This document shows, one piece after another, positions 52,560 through 61,499 of a stretch of DNA of 64,000 nucleotides. Made by a program: the position numbers and the translations under genes. Origin of the DNA: Bradyrhizobium sediminis. GTDB lineage: Bacteria > Pseudomonadota > Alphaproteobacteria > Rhizobiales > Xanthobacteraceae. The notes under the pieces were generated by a model. It was not told the DNA's origin, searched no databases, and worked only from the letters and a program-made list of their open reading frames with translations. The stretch covers positions 3,904,001 to 3,968,000 of the forward strand of contig NZ_CP076135.1 of assembly GCF_018736105.1 (NCBI RefSeq), in the 5' to 3' direction. Numbering within the stretch: position 1 is the stretch's first letter; each line of letters starts with the position of its first letter.

Positions 52560-53855
52560 ATGGTTACCGTGGACATAGCCACCAACGACAAATCATCGTG
52601 GCGGCGGATCGGGCTCGCGTCGCTGATCTGCCTCTTCATCATCGCATGCTGCCTGACGTTCGCGCTTGGCGCACGCGACTATGGAATGGCCTACATTTTC
52701 TTCGATCCCGCACGGCTGCCTTACGCCATCGCCACCGTGGCGGCCTTTGCAGCCGTCTCGCCGCTCTTCATATTTGCCCGTTTCAGCTTTGGCTACTTTG
52801 CCGGATTTTATTGCTACGCGATGATCCTCGGCTATCTCTGGCTGAACTGTTTCTCGCCGTTCAAATACGATCATAAGCTGGCCGGCGCGTCGGCAGCGCT
52901 TTCCGCGGTGGCGTTTCTCTTTCCGGCGCTATTCATCACGTCGCCTGTCAAGCAGTTCTATCCGCTCTCGGACAGGGCGATGCACCGCCTGCTGGTTTCG
53001 ATCCTGCTGTTTTCTGCCGCCATCGCCGCCATCAGCGCATTCTATAATTTCAGGCTCATCTCCGTCGACGAGATTTACGCTTACCGCGAGCAGCTTCGTT
53101 TTCCGACAATAATCAATTATGCAACCGCCGTAATCATGAGCGTACTGCTCCCCTATGCGTTTGCTTGCTTCCTCGCTCGCAAAAACCTTTGGTGGGCAGG
53201 CGCCGCCTTGCTGGTCTCGGTATCCTTCTATCCAATCACCTTGACCAAGGTCGCCCTCTTCATGCCGGCATGGCTCGTCGTGCTTGCGGTTCTTGCGAGG
53301 TTTTCGGAAACCAGAATAGCAACCATATTGTCCCTGCTGCTGCCCGTGCTTGCCGGGGTGATTCTGTTCGTTACGTTTCACGAAATCTCACGCCGCTACT
53401 TCAACATCGTCAATTTGCGAATGCTCATCGCCCCATCGAGCGCGATGGACTTCTACAATGAATATTTCGCGAGACACGACCTTACGCATTTTTGCCAGAT
53501 CTGGATCTTGAAGCCGATCGTCCCCTGCTCCCTCGACATCCCCCTATCGGTCGAAATGGCGAACAACTACGGGCTGGGCAACATGAACGCGTCATTTTTC
53601 GCGACCGAGGGCATTGCCTCGGTTGGGAATTGGTTCGCACCGGTGTCGGCGCTGATGGCCGGATTCATCATCGCAATCGGAAACCGCTCGTCTGCGGGCC
53701 TGCCAGCAAACTTCGTCCTGATTTCAGGCGCCATTCTTCCACAAATTCTACTCAACGTGCCGCTCACCACGACTCTGGTGACGCACGGCATGGCCGTTCT
53801 GTTCCTGCTCTGGTACATAACGCCACGCTCGATGTTCGAGCAAAAACCTGGATAA
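52560..53855 (+). CDS. Polymerase-like multi-spanning membrane protein, copy A
   Basis: 431 residues from the ATG at 52560; a frame open upstream adds 39 residues with no membrane character. About ten to twelve predicted spans. Segments such as AYIFFDPARLPYAIATVAAF, FARFSFGYFAGFYCYAMILGY and VPLTTTLVTHGMAVLFLLWY recur in copy B. A periplasmic loop with DFYNEYFARHDLTHFCQIW lies about residues 300-320. No known Wzy motif exists, but size and context fit an O-antigen polymerase. Confidence 0.72.
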   Translation: MVTVDIATNDKSSWRRIGLASLICLFIIACCLTFALGARDYGMAYIFFDPARLPYAIATVAAFAAVSPLFIFARFSFGYFAGFYCYAMILGYLWLNCFSPFKYDHKLAGASAALSAVAFLFPALFITSPVKQFYPLSDRAMHRLLVSILLFSAAIAAISAFYNFRLISVDEIYAYREQLRFPTIINYATAVIMSVLLPYAFACFLARKNLWWAGAALLVSVSFYPITLTKVALFMPAWLVVLAVLARFSETRIATILSLLLPVLAGVILFVTFHEISRRYFNIVNLRMLIAPSSAMDFYNEYFARHDLTHFCQIWILKPIVPCSLDIPLSVEMANNYGLGNMNASFFATEGIASVGNWFAPVSALMAGFIIAIGNRSSAGLPANFVLISGAILPQILLNVPLTTTLVTHGMAVLFLLWYITPRSMFEQKPG

Positions 53856-54004
53856 CCCTGCCACTCCGCCGCATTGATTGGCGCGATCGCGACGATCGAC
53901 CGAGCCGGCGCACGACAAGCAGGGGAATTCCAGGTTGTGCGGTGATGGCGATTGGGCTATCTCGCTTCCATAAGGCTCCCGTCGCAGAATGATACGACCC
54001 GCAT

Positions 54005-55330
54005 ATGGATGATCATCTTCCACGCGCAAAGGAACGTCTCAGACTTGGAGCCTTGATACTCGTTCATGTCGTTATTTGCTGCGCATCTCTGATTCGTCTC
54101 GCCGATGCAGGTCGAGCGATCGCGTTCGAACCCGCGTTGTTTCATCTCTTCTTCGATCCGGCCCGATTGCACGTCGCCATCGCCGTCGTAACGGGCTTTT
54201 CGCTTGTTTCGGCTTTTTTTCTGTTTGCGCGTTTCAGTTTCGGCTTTTTCGTCGGATTCTATTTCTACACGATGATCCTTGGGTATCTCTGGCTGAGTTG
54301 CTTTTCCGACTTGAACTACGACCGCTTGCCGGCCGGGCTTTCCGCCGTGGCGTCGATCATCGCGTTTTTGCTGCCCGCACTGTTCATTTCGTCGCCGATC
54401 CGGCAGGTATACACACTGTCGGCGGCGGCATTCGACCGGGTCTTGTGGGCGATCCTGGCACTGGGTGCTGCGACAATCCTCGCTGGCGCGGCCTATGACT
54501 TCCGGCTTGTGGCCATCGAAGACATCTATCAATTCCGGGACAAGCTGGAATCCCCCGCAATATTGAATTACCTGACCGGGATCACTTCCAGTTCATTGTT
54601 GCCGTTTTGCTTTGCGGGATTCGCAGTACGCAGGTCCTGGTGGGGCGCCGGCGCCGCTCTCCTGCTCCTGCTGTTGCTGTATCCCATTACTCTGAGCAAG
54701 CTCGCCCTTTTTACTCCGCTCTGGCTTGTTGCCATTCTGTTGCTTTCGAAACTCTTCGAAGCCAGAATCGCCGTCATCCTGTCCCTCGCCGGTCCGCTGC
54801 TTGCGGTGCTGATTCTGGTGGTCTTGTTCAAGGCCAAGGCCGCGCTGCTCTTGTCCATCGTCAATCACCGGATGGTGGCAATTCCATCAATTGCGATGGA
54901 CATCTACAATGACTTCTTCTCCAAACACGACCTCACATATTTTTGCCAGATATCGTTCCTGAAGCGCCTCGTTGCCTGTCCCTATTCGGAGCCGCTGTCA
55001 GTCGTGATGTCGCAGACCTACGGAATGGGAAATTTCAACGCGTCCTTGCTCGCGACCGAGGGAATTGCTTCGGTCGGCCTGTGGTTTGCGCCGGTCTCGG
55101 TGTTCGTATGCGGACTCGTCATCGCGCTTGGCAATCGTCTCTCCGCCGGGTTGCCGCCGAGCTTCGTTCTGACCTCGGGAGCTATCCTTCCCCATATCCT
55201 GCTCAACGTGCCGCTGACCACCACCTTGCTGACGCACGGCGCGGCGGTTCTTTTTCTGCTGTGGTACCTGACGCCGCGATCGATGTTTGAGCAGCAGCAG
55301 CCGAAGCAGCCGTCCCTCGCCGGGACATAG
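54005..55330 (+). CDS. Polymerase-like multi-spanning membrane protein, copy B
   Basis: 441 residues, same plan as copy A with roughly half of positions identical: LFHLFFDPARLHVAIAVVTGF, FARFSFGFFVGFYFYTMILGY, DIYNDFFSKHDLTYFCQI and VPLTTTLLTHGAAVLFLLWY. Both end in TPRSMFEQ. Thus a tandem duplication that has since diverged. The conserved loop HDLT(H/Y)FCQI is a good candidate for the active region. Possible second polymerase for a different linkage, or one partner of a pair. Confidence 0.72.
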   Translation: MDDHLPRAKERLRLGALILVHVVICCASLIRLADAGRAIAFEPALFHLFFDPARLHVAIAVVTGFSLVSAFFLFARFSFGFFVGFYFYTMILGYLWLSCFSDLNYDRLPAGLSAVASIIAFLLPALFISSPIRQVYTLSAAAFDRVLWAILALGAATILAGAAYDFRLVAIEDIYQFRDKLESPAILNYLTGITSSSLLPFCFAGFAVRRSWWGAGAALLLLLLLYPITLSKLALFTPLWLVAILLLSKLFEARIAVILSLAGPLLAVLILVVLFKAKAALLLSIVNHRMVAIPSIAMDIYNDFFSKHDLTYFCQISFLKRLVACPYSEPLSVVMSQTYGMGNFNASLLATEGIASVGLWFAPVSVFVCGLVIALGNRLSAGLPPSFVLTSGAILPHILLNVPLTTTLLTHGAAVLFLLWYLTPRSMFEQQQPKQPSLAGT

Positions 55331-55456
55331 GCCTGCCCGCGGCGGGATCGACCGCTCGTCCCGCCATCGACGATTCAAACCCCGAGCGATTTTCGGCAGG
55401 AAATAAGATCGGGTGACGACAGACGAAGCAGCGAATATAAGGGGCTTCGCCGTTGG

Positions 55457-55480
55457 GGGGTAAACAGCACGTTTTACCCC
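55457..55480. promoter_or_regulatory. Inverted repeat upstream of rfbB
   Basis: GGGGTAAA (55457-55464) and TTTACCCC (55473-55480) are exact complements around 8 bases. It lies 88 bases before rfbB, 127 after copy B. It could be an attenuating stem or an operator. The box GGTGACGCCTTAACCTCT at 55508-55525 follows it, and GGCGGGA/TCCCGCC (55341-55365) forms another stem nearer the upstream stop. Confidence 0.45.
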
Positions 55481-55567
55481 TCCTGTGCCGTTAACCCGAC
55501 TGGAAACGGTGACGCCTTAACCTCTTCAACACACCAGGTTCCAGTACAGGACAACCCAGAGGCCCGG

Positions 55568-56680
55568 ATGCAAAGCGTTCTGATCACCGGCGGTGCCGGC
55601 TTCATCGGCCAGAACCTGGTTCACGCATGGCGTGCAGCCGAGCCGTCCGACCGGCTGGTCATCGTCGATGCGATGACCTATGCCGCCAACCTCCGCAGCC
55701 TTGAGCCGCTGATCGCCGATCGAAGCATTTCTTTCGTCAAGGGCGACATCAAGGATGCGGCACTGATGCGGCGGCTGTTCGATGAACACAAATTCACCCG
55801 CGTCGCCCATCTTGCCGCGGAGTCGCATGTCGACCGTTCCATCGCCGATCCTGAGGCGTTCCTGCAGACCAACGTGCTCGGAACCTTCACACTGCTCAAG
55901 ACCGCGCTCGAGGCATGGCTTGCGGCCGGAACGATCGAGCACAGCCGCTTTCTCCACGTCTCGACCGACGAGGTCTATGGCTCGCTGGGACCGTCGGATC
56001 CCGCATTTTTGGAATCGTCGCCGTACCGTCCCAATTCGCCATACGCCGCAAGCAAGGCGGCAAGCGACCACCTCGTGCGCGCCTATGTCGAGACCTACGG
56101 CCTGCCGGCGCTGATCACCAACTGCTCGAACAATTACGGCTCCTATCAGCATCCGGAGAAGCTGATCCCGCTGATGATCATTCATGCGCTGGAAGGCAAG
56201 CCGCTGCCGATCTACGGCGACGGGTCCAATGTCCGCGACTGGCTGCATGTGTCCGATCATTGCGCGGCGCTGATGGCCGTGATCGAGCGAGGCCGGCTCG
56301 GGGAAACCTACAACGTCGGCGGCGGCAACGAGCGCAACAACCGGGATGTCGTCGGCCTGATCTGCGACGCGCTCGACCGCGCCTTCGCCACCGATGCAAG
56401 CCTCGCGCCGCGCTTTCCGTCATGTCCCGCGGCATCGGGGAAATCCTGCCGCTCGCTGATCAGCTTCGTGACCGACCGTCCCGGCCATGACCACCGCTAT
56501 GCCATCGACGCAACGAAACTGGCCCGCGAACTCGGCAACCGATGCAGCGTCAATTTCGAAGACGGCCTCGGTCAAACCATCAACTGGTACCTCGATCACG
56601 AGGATTGGTGGCGCGAGGTGACCAGCGGCGCCTACAAGGCCTGGATCGACAAGAATTACAGCTTCCGGATCGCGGTCTAG
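55568..56680 (+). CDS. rfbB: dTDP-glucose 4,6-dehydratase
   Basis: 370 residues. It makes dTDP-4-keto-6-deoxyglucose with a tightly bound NAD. VLITGGAGFIGQNLVHA is the cofactor loop, AAESHVDRSI is diagnostic for RmlB, and STDEVYGSLG with SPYAASKAASDHLV contains the active-site Asp-Glu and YxxxK. TDRPGHDHRYAID is the usual C-terminal marker. No rmlC or rmlD is nearby, so the product most likely enters the deoxysugar branch encoded at 58.7-61.5 kb. Confidence 0.95.
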   Translation: MQSVLITGGAGFIGQNLVHAWRAAEPSDRLVIVDAMTYAANLRSLEPLIADRSISFVKGDIKDAALMRRLFDEHKFTRVAHLAAESHVDRSIADPEAFLQTNVLGTFTLLKTALEAWLAAGTIEHSRFLHVSTDEVYGSLGPSDPAFLESSPYRPNSPYAASKAASDHLVRAYVETYGLPALITNCSNNYGSYQHPEKLIPLMIIHALEGKPLPIYGDGSNVRDWLHVSDHCAALMAVIERGRLGETYNVGGGNERNNRDVVGLICDALDRAFATDASLAPRFPSCPAASGKSCRSLISFVTDRPGHDHRYAIDATKLARELGNRCSVNFEDGLGQTINWYLDHEDWWREVTSGAYKAWIDKNYSFRIAV

Positions 56681-56686
56681 GCAGCC

Positions 56687-57880
56687 ATGCGCATACTCGT
56701 GCTCAACGCGGACTATCCGCGCTTTCTGGCCTGGCTCTACCGCCGCCAGCCCGGGCTCGAGGACGCCGGCTATGCCGGGCAGATGGCGGCGAGAAACGCC
56801 AGCCTGTTCGGCGTCGCCGACTTCTACTCCAGGAATTTCAGCGCATCGGGTCATCCCGCGGCGGAGATCCACGTCAACAATCCATGGCTGCAGTCGGCCT
56901 GGGCGCGCGAGCACGGTATGGCGGTCGAAACGGCGGAGCCGCCGGGAACGGCCGCGCCGCGGGCGCTTCCCGGATGGCTGCAGCGCGCCGTCACGCCGTT
57001 CAAGCCGCTGCTGCGGCCACTGGCCCGAAAGGTCGGCCTGAGCCCCACGCTCGACGCCCAGGCCGAGAATATCCTGCTCGCCCAGATCGAGGACTTTGGG
57101 CCCGACCTGATCATCAACCAGGACACCTTCCATGTGAACACCGGCCTCGTGCGGCGCATCAGGGGTATCGGGCGCCCGATCCTGATCGGCCAGGTTGGCA
57201 TCGAGCCGTCCCGCGGCGAGGACTGGCCGGTCTACGACCTCATGATGTCGCAACTGTCGGCCACGGTGAACTTCTTTCGAAGTCTCGGGGTTCGCGCGGA
57301 ACTCAACCACCTCGCCTTCGAACCCGCAATCCTCGACGCGCTGCCGGCAGCGCCCGCGACGGATATCGATGTTTCCTTCGTCGGCACGGTGTCGGCTGAT
57401 CACCGGCAGCGCATCGCCTTGCTGGAGGCGGTGGCCGGCCGCTACGATCTCAAATTATTCGGAAGCCGGCCGCAGGCGCTCCCCTCCAGCTCGCCGCTGC
57501 ACCGCTGCTTCCAGGGCGAAGTCTGGGGCGCCGACATGTATCAGGTTTTGCGGCGCTCCCGCGTGACGCTCAACTCCCATATTGATCTTGCAGGCCGGGA
57601 GGCCGGCAACATGCGCTTGTTCGAGGCCACCGGCGTCGGCGCGTTTCTCTTGACCGACTTCAAGGACAATCTCCACACCCTGTTCGAGCCGAATCGCGAA
57701 GTCGCGGTCTGGCGCGGAAACGATGACTGCCTTGCCGGCATCGGCCGCGCGCTGGAAGACGACCAGGGCCGCGCGGCGATCGCGCGCGCCGGCCAGGCCC
57801 GGACCATGGCGCAGCATACCTATCGTCATCGTACCCGGGAGATTCTGGGTTTTGCCGAACAACTGCGGACGAAGCGATGA
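56687..57880 (+). CDS. CgeB-like glycosyltransferase
   Basis: 397 residues, six bases after rfbB. GT-B fold of the CgeB group: MRILVLNADYPRFLAWLYRR at the start, FGPDLIINQDTFHVNTGLV, then a donor domain with IDVSFVGTVSADHRQRIALL and VTLNSHIDLAGREAGNMRLFEA. The TGVGAFLLTDFKDNL segment close to the end is the family's donor-binding turn. Presumably adds a sugar made by this locus. The stop overlaps the methyltransferase start (ATGA). Confidence 0.85.
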   Translation: MRILVLNADYPRFLAWLYRRQPGLEDAGYAGQMAARNASLFGVADFYSRNFSASGHPAAEIHVNNPWLQSAWAREHGMAVETAEPPGTAAPRALPGWLQRAVTPFKPLLRPLARKVGLSPTLDAQAENILLAQIEDFGPDLIINQDTFHVNTGLVRRIRGIGRPILIGQVGIEPSRGEDWPVYDLMMSQLSATVNFFRSLGVRAELNHLAFEPAILDALPAAPATDIDVSFVGTVSADHRQRIALLEAVAGRYDLKLFGSRPQALPSSSPLHRCFQGEVWGADMYQVLRRSRVTLNSHIDLAGREAGNMRLFEATGVGAFLLTDFKDNLHTLFEPNREVAVWRGNDDCLAGIGRALEDDQGRAAIARAGQARTMAQHTYRHRTREILGFAEQLRTKR

Positions 57881-58674
57881 AGCTTCCCCGCCTCATCCGA
57901 AAAGTGGCCAAGACGGTGGTCCGATCGGTACCGGTCCTCCGGCGCCAGATTCTGTTCTCGACCGATTACCGGGTGCTCAGCGGCATCGACGAGGCGAAGA
58001 CTGCCGCTGCATCGTCAGGCGGATGGCTTGCCGCGCGCACCGTCGCCCGGCAGCAACGCGCCTATGAAAATCTGATCGCCGCCATGAAGCAGGGCGAGCC
58101 GCGGCTCGATTTCAGCGTCGCGGCGGAAGCCGTCGCGGCGACGGAAATCGCTCGTCCGCGGCTGCTCGAGGTCGGCTGCGGCAGCGGCTATTATTCCGAA
58201 GTGCTCGCTACGCTGCTGCCCGGCGGCGTGGAGTACACCGGCATCGATTATTCCGACGCCATGATCGCACGCGCCCGCACCCGCTACCCGACGGTAAGCT
58301 TCGAAGTCGCCGACGCGACCCGGTTGCCGTATGCCGACGGGGCCTTCGACATCGTCTTCAACGGCGTTTCGCTGATGCACATCATTGACTATCAGGCCGC
58401 CATCCGCGAAGCCGCCCGCGTCGCGGCGCGCTACTGCATTTTCCATACCGTCCCGGTATTCGATGCCCATCGAACTACCTTTCTGAGGAAATATGCCTAT
58501 GGAGCGCCTGTGGTCGAGGTGGTGTTCAACAAGCAGGAACTGATCTCGATATGCCAGGACGCGGGCCTGCGCCTCGAGCGTGAATGGTCCTGCATCCCGT
58601 ATGACGTGCAGGAGGCAACGGGGCATCATTCAGCGACCGAGACCTACTTGTTCTCGAAGGCAACGAAGCCCTGA
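57877..58674 (+). CDS. Class I SAM-dependent methyltransferase
   Basis: 265 residues. LLEVGCGSGYYSEVLATLL is motif I, IDYSDAMIARARTRYP motif II and GAFDIVFNGVSLMHI motif post-I/IV. An N-terminal helical part of about 85 residues precedes the Rossmann core. Next to glycosyltransferase and aminosugar genes, it may methylate an amino or hydroxyl group of the sugar. Its 3' end converges with the 2,3-dehydratase gene. Confidence 0.87.
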   Translation: MKLPRLIRKVAKTVVRSVPVLRRQILFSTDYRVLSGIDEAKTAAASSGGWLAARTVARQQRAYENLIAAMKQGEPRLDFSVAAEAVAATEIARPRLLEVGCGSGYYSEVLATLLPGGVEYTGIDYSDAMIARARTRYPTVSFEVADATRLPYADGAFDIVFNGVSLMHIIDYQAAIREAARVAARYCIFHTVPVFDAHRTTFLRKYAYGAPVVEVVFNKQELISICQDAGLRLEREWSCIPYDVQEATGHHSATETYLFSKATKP

Positions 58675-58700
58675 TCGCCGCGAGCGGTCGCGCGTTGTTG

Positions 58701-59399
58701 CTAGAGCGGAAACAGAATCGTCTTGACGAACGGGCTCAGCACATTGTCCATCAGCGCCAGTTCCCTGATCTGGCTCAGGCTGGCCCAGCAAAACATGGTC
58801 GTGTCGGTCTCGATCACGCGCTCGTCGTCCAGAAACGCGACGACATTGTCGTTCGATTTCCGCCAGAACCGGCCGCCCTCTTCATTGTGTTCCGCCCGAT
58901 AAACGATCCGGACACCGGCCTCGGCGGTAAGAACCTCCACCATCGGAGGGCGTTTGCCTGCATGGGCGCGCCTGATGTTCGACCACGTACTTTGAATGCT
59001 CGGGCCCAACTGCAGGATTCCGATATTTCCGGGTTCGGCCTTGGCATGCAGGAAAAATTCGACGCCATTCTCCGCGGTCTCGCGTGCGATCAAGCCGAGA
59101 ATGCCGCCGTCCGGCTGCGTATAGATCGGCTGATCCCATGACTTTACCTCGCGCAGGTCTCCGCTCTCGATTCTGACGCCCTCGACGCCAAAGAACTGCC
59201 CACTCTTGTGCCGGACATTGCCCTGCGCGTCGCGCGACCAATCCCGAACCTGATCCAGCCCGATCAGATCCGCCCTGAATTCGATCGACCTGCGTCGCTC
59301 TTCGCACCAGGCCAGGATCGGCGCCGGATCCCTAGACTCGATCGCCAAAGACGCCGCGATGCGTTCGCGAAACCATTCGAGGTGCGCGCGTTCGGCCAT
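58701..59399 (-). CDS. NDP-hexose 2,3-dehydratase family protein, half length
   Basis: 232 residues from the ATG at 59399, sharing a base with the preceding stop. KSGQFFGVEGVRIE, WDQPIYTQPDGGILGLI, FLHAKAEPGNIGILQLGPSI and QSTWSNIRRAHAG are family motifs (TylX3/EvaA/SpnO). Usual members are about 450 residues with two copies of the domain; this has one, so it may work as a homodimer. It removes the C2 hydroxyl of dTDP-4-keto-6-deoxyglucose, giving a 3,4-diketo sugar. Confidence 0.85.
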   Translation of the reverse strand: MAERAHLEWFRERIAASLAIESRDPAPILAWCEERRRSIEFRADLIGLDQVRDWSRDAQGNVRHKSGQFFGVEGVRIESGDLREVKSWDQPIYTQPDGGILGLIARETAENGVEFFLHAKAEPGNIGILQLGPSIQSTWSNIRRAHAGKRPPMVEVLTAEAGVRIVYRAEHNEEGGRFWRKSNDNVVAFLDDERVIETDTTMFCWASLSQIRELALMDNVLSPFVKTILFPL

Positions 59400-60499
59400 C
59401 AGACCAGTTCCCTCAATGCATCGATCACCGTGTCGACTTCCTCGTCCTTCAGATGCGGGTACATCGGCAACGAGAAAATGCGCTGCGCCTTGCGCTCCGC
59501 CACCGGGAATTGCCCTTCGCGATAGCCGAGATCGGCGTTGCCGCGCATGATGTGGATCGGCCATCGGTACGAAACGTTGCAGTTGATGTCGCGCTTGGCC
59601 AATCGCTCCAGCACGCCGTCGCGGTCGGTTGGATGCTCGACGACATAGACATAATAGGTATGGCGGCTATGCGCGTTCTCGTACGGCAGCACCAGTCCGC
59701 TGCCGGCGAGGCCCTCGTTGTAGCGGGCGGCAATCGCACGGCGGCGCTCGATCCAGCCATCGATCCGCGGCAGTTTCAGTGACAGGATCGCCGCCTGCAC
59801 CTCGTCGAGCCGCGAATTGTAGCCGTGCCGTTCGGAATAATACACGGTCTCCATGCCGTAAAAGCGGAGGCTGCGCGCCAGGCGGATAACCGCCTCGTCG
59901 CTGCTCATGACCATGCCGCCGTCGCCATAGGCGCCGAGCACCTTGGTCGGATAGAAGGAGAAAGACGACGCGTCGCCGACACTGCCTGACTGGTGGTTCT
60001 TGTAGAGCGCGCCCTGCGACTGCGCACAATCCTCCATCACCTTGAGCCCATGGCGACGGGCAATGGCCATCAGCGGATCAAGATCGACGCACTGACCATA
60101 CAAGTGGACGGGGATGATGGCGGCGGTGCGCGGCGTAATCGCCGCCTCGACCTGATCGACGTCCATCAGAAAGTCCTCGTGGCGGACGTCGACAAAGACG
60201 GGCTTGGCGCCGAGGGTGCGGATCGCCGAAACCGTCGGCACCGCCGTATTGGGCACCGTGATCACTTCATCGCCGGCTTTCACGCCCAATGACGACAGAG
60301 CAATGTAAATGGCGTCGGTCCCGCTGTTGACGCCGACGCCCTCGGCAACGCCGAGATAGGCTGCCATCTCGCGCTCGAATTTGACGCCCTCCTGCCCCAG
60401 GATCAGCCGCCCGGACCGGAACACCCGATCCACCGCAGCGAGAATCTCATTCCGCAGTTCGTCGTATTCCCGCAGATAGTCCCAAACGTTAATCGGCAT
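59399..60499 (-). CDS. DegT/DnrJ/EryC1/StrS family sugar aminotransferase
   Basis: 366 residues from the ATG at 60499, which follows GAGAAAG; a longer frame upstream enters the reductase gene. GVNSGTDAIYIALSSLGV, PVHLYGQCVDLDPLMAI and SSFSFYPTKVLGAYGDGGMV contain the PLP Lys. Close to enzymes that aminate dTDP-keto-6-deoxy sugars at C3 or C4. Given a 3-ketoreductase next to it, C4 is the more likely position. Confidence 0.92.
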   Translation of the reverse strand: MPINVWDYLREYDELRNEILAAVDRVFRSGRLILGQEGVKFEREMAAYLGVAEGVGVNSGTDAIYIALSSLGVKAGDEVITVPNTAVPTVSAIRTLGAKPVFVDVRHEDFLMDVDQVEAAITPRTAAIIPVHLYGQCVDLDPLMAIARRHGLKVMEDCAQSQGALYKNHQSGSVGDASSFSFYPTKVLGAYGDGGMVMSSDEAVIRLARSLRFYGMETVYYSERHGYNSRLDEVQAAILSLKLPRIDGWIERRRAIAARYNEGLAGSGLVLPYENAHSRHTYYVYVVEHPTDRDGVLERLAKRDINCNVSYRWPIHIMRGNADLGYREGQFPVAERKAQRIFSLPMYPHLKDEEVDTVIDALRELV

Positions 60500-60506
60500 C
60501 ACTTTC

Positions 60507-61472
60507 TCACATTTGTTGGCGCATCGGTTCGAGAGCATCGGCGATCCGGTCCCGGCACTCGGCGTCAGCGAGAAGATCCCGGTGCAGGGGCTCATGGTCA
60601 CCGCCCGAGATTGCGTTCACCGCCGCCTCCAGAAAACCCATGAAGACGTCAGCGTGCTCGAACGTCAGCGAACTCTCGACATTGCGGACGCGCCGGCGCC
60701 ACTCGATCCGGTGATCGGCGGGTGGGCTGAACACGCGTTCCGTCATCACAGAGCCTGAACCCGTCACGATGAGCAAGCGATTTTGATACTCGCCCTCAAA
60801 GCTGAAATGGCCGGAAAAGATGCCGCCATTTGCGAGCCGCGCCTGCACCGAGAAGCCCATGTCGACGCCGGTCTCGGGATGGCGACTGCCCGCCAATGCC
60901 GTGAGGTGCGACGGCGGGCCGCCACCGAATATCCGCATCAGAGCGACGGCATAGGGGCCCATATCCAGCAGGCACCCCCCGCCAAGCTCCCGGTGGTTGC
61001 GAAAATCGGCGATCGGCAGCGGCGGGATGACGAACTGGGCGTCGACCAGCCTGAGCGGAGCATTTTCTTCGATGAACTGCTGCAGCGCCCCGAAATGCGG
61101 ATGATAGCCAAACACGGTAGCTTCCGCGAGAAGACATTTGGCGCGTCGCGCCTCGGCGACGCCACGTTCGCACGCTTCCCGGCTGGTCATCGCCGGCTTG
61201 TCGACAAGCACGTGCTTGCCGGCAGCGAGCGCCGCCAGGGCCCAGCGTTCATGCAACGCGTTCGGCAGCGAAAGGTAAACGATATCCGAGCGGCTTTCCC
61301 GCAACGCAATGTCGTAATCGGCGAAAAAGCGACCGCGTTTCGGCCATCCCTCCTTCGGCTCCGGACGGCTCTTGCTTGCAATCGATATTTCGTCGATCGC
61401 CTGGAGCTTTGCTGCGGCGGGTATCACCCGTCGTTGCACGATTGACGAATATCCAAGGATCAGCAATCGCAT
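60507..61472 (-). CDS. Gfo/Idh/MocA reductase, candidate dTDP-sugar 3-ketoreductase
   Basis: 321 residues. LLILGYSSIVQRRVIPAAAKL is an odd but recognisable cofactor start (GYSSIVQRR) and HVLVDKPAMTSREACER has DKP in place of EKP. ELGGGCLLDMGPYAVALMRIF and FEGEYQNRLLIVTGSGSV fit the C-terminal sheet. In deoxysugar pathways such reductases (OleW, UrdT, SpnN) follow the 2,3-dehydratase. The neighbourhood makes this the likely role. Confidence 0.85.
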   Translation of the reverse strand: MRLLILGYSSIVQRRVIPAAAKLQAIDEISIASKSRPEPKEGWPKRGRFFADYDIALRESRSDIVYLSLPNALHERWALAALAAGKHVLVDKPAMTSREACERGVAEARRAKCLLAEATVFGYHPHFGALQQFIEENAPLRLVDAQFVIPPLPIADFRNHRELGGGCLLDMGPYAVALMRIFGGGPPSHLTALAGSRHPETGVDMGFSVQARLANGGIFSGHFSFEGEYQNRLLIVTGSGSVMTERVFSPPADHRIEWRRRVRNVESSLTFEHADVFMGFLEAAVNAISGGDHEPLHRDLLADAECRDRIADALEPMRQQM

Positions 61473-61499
61473 TCAAGAATCTCGCAACAAGGACATGGG

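Noticed and set aside
51214..52578. 454-codon plus-strand frame
   Set aside because: Antisense to the wbpB-like gene; its end overlaps the real start region of the first polymerase-like gene.
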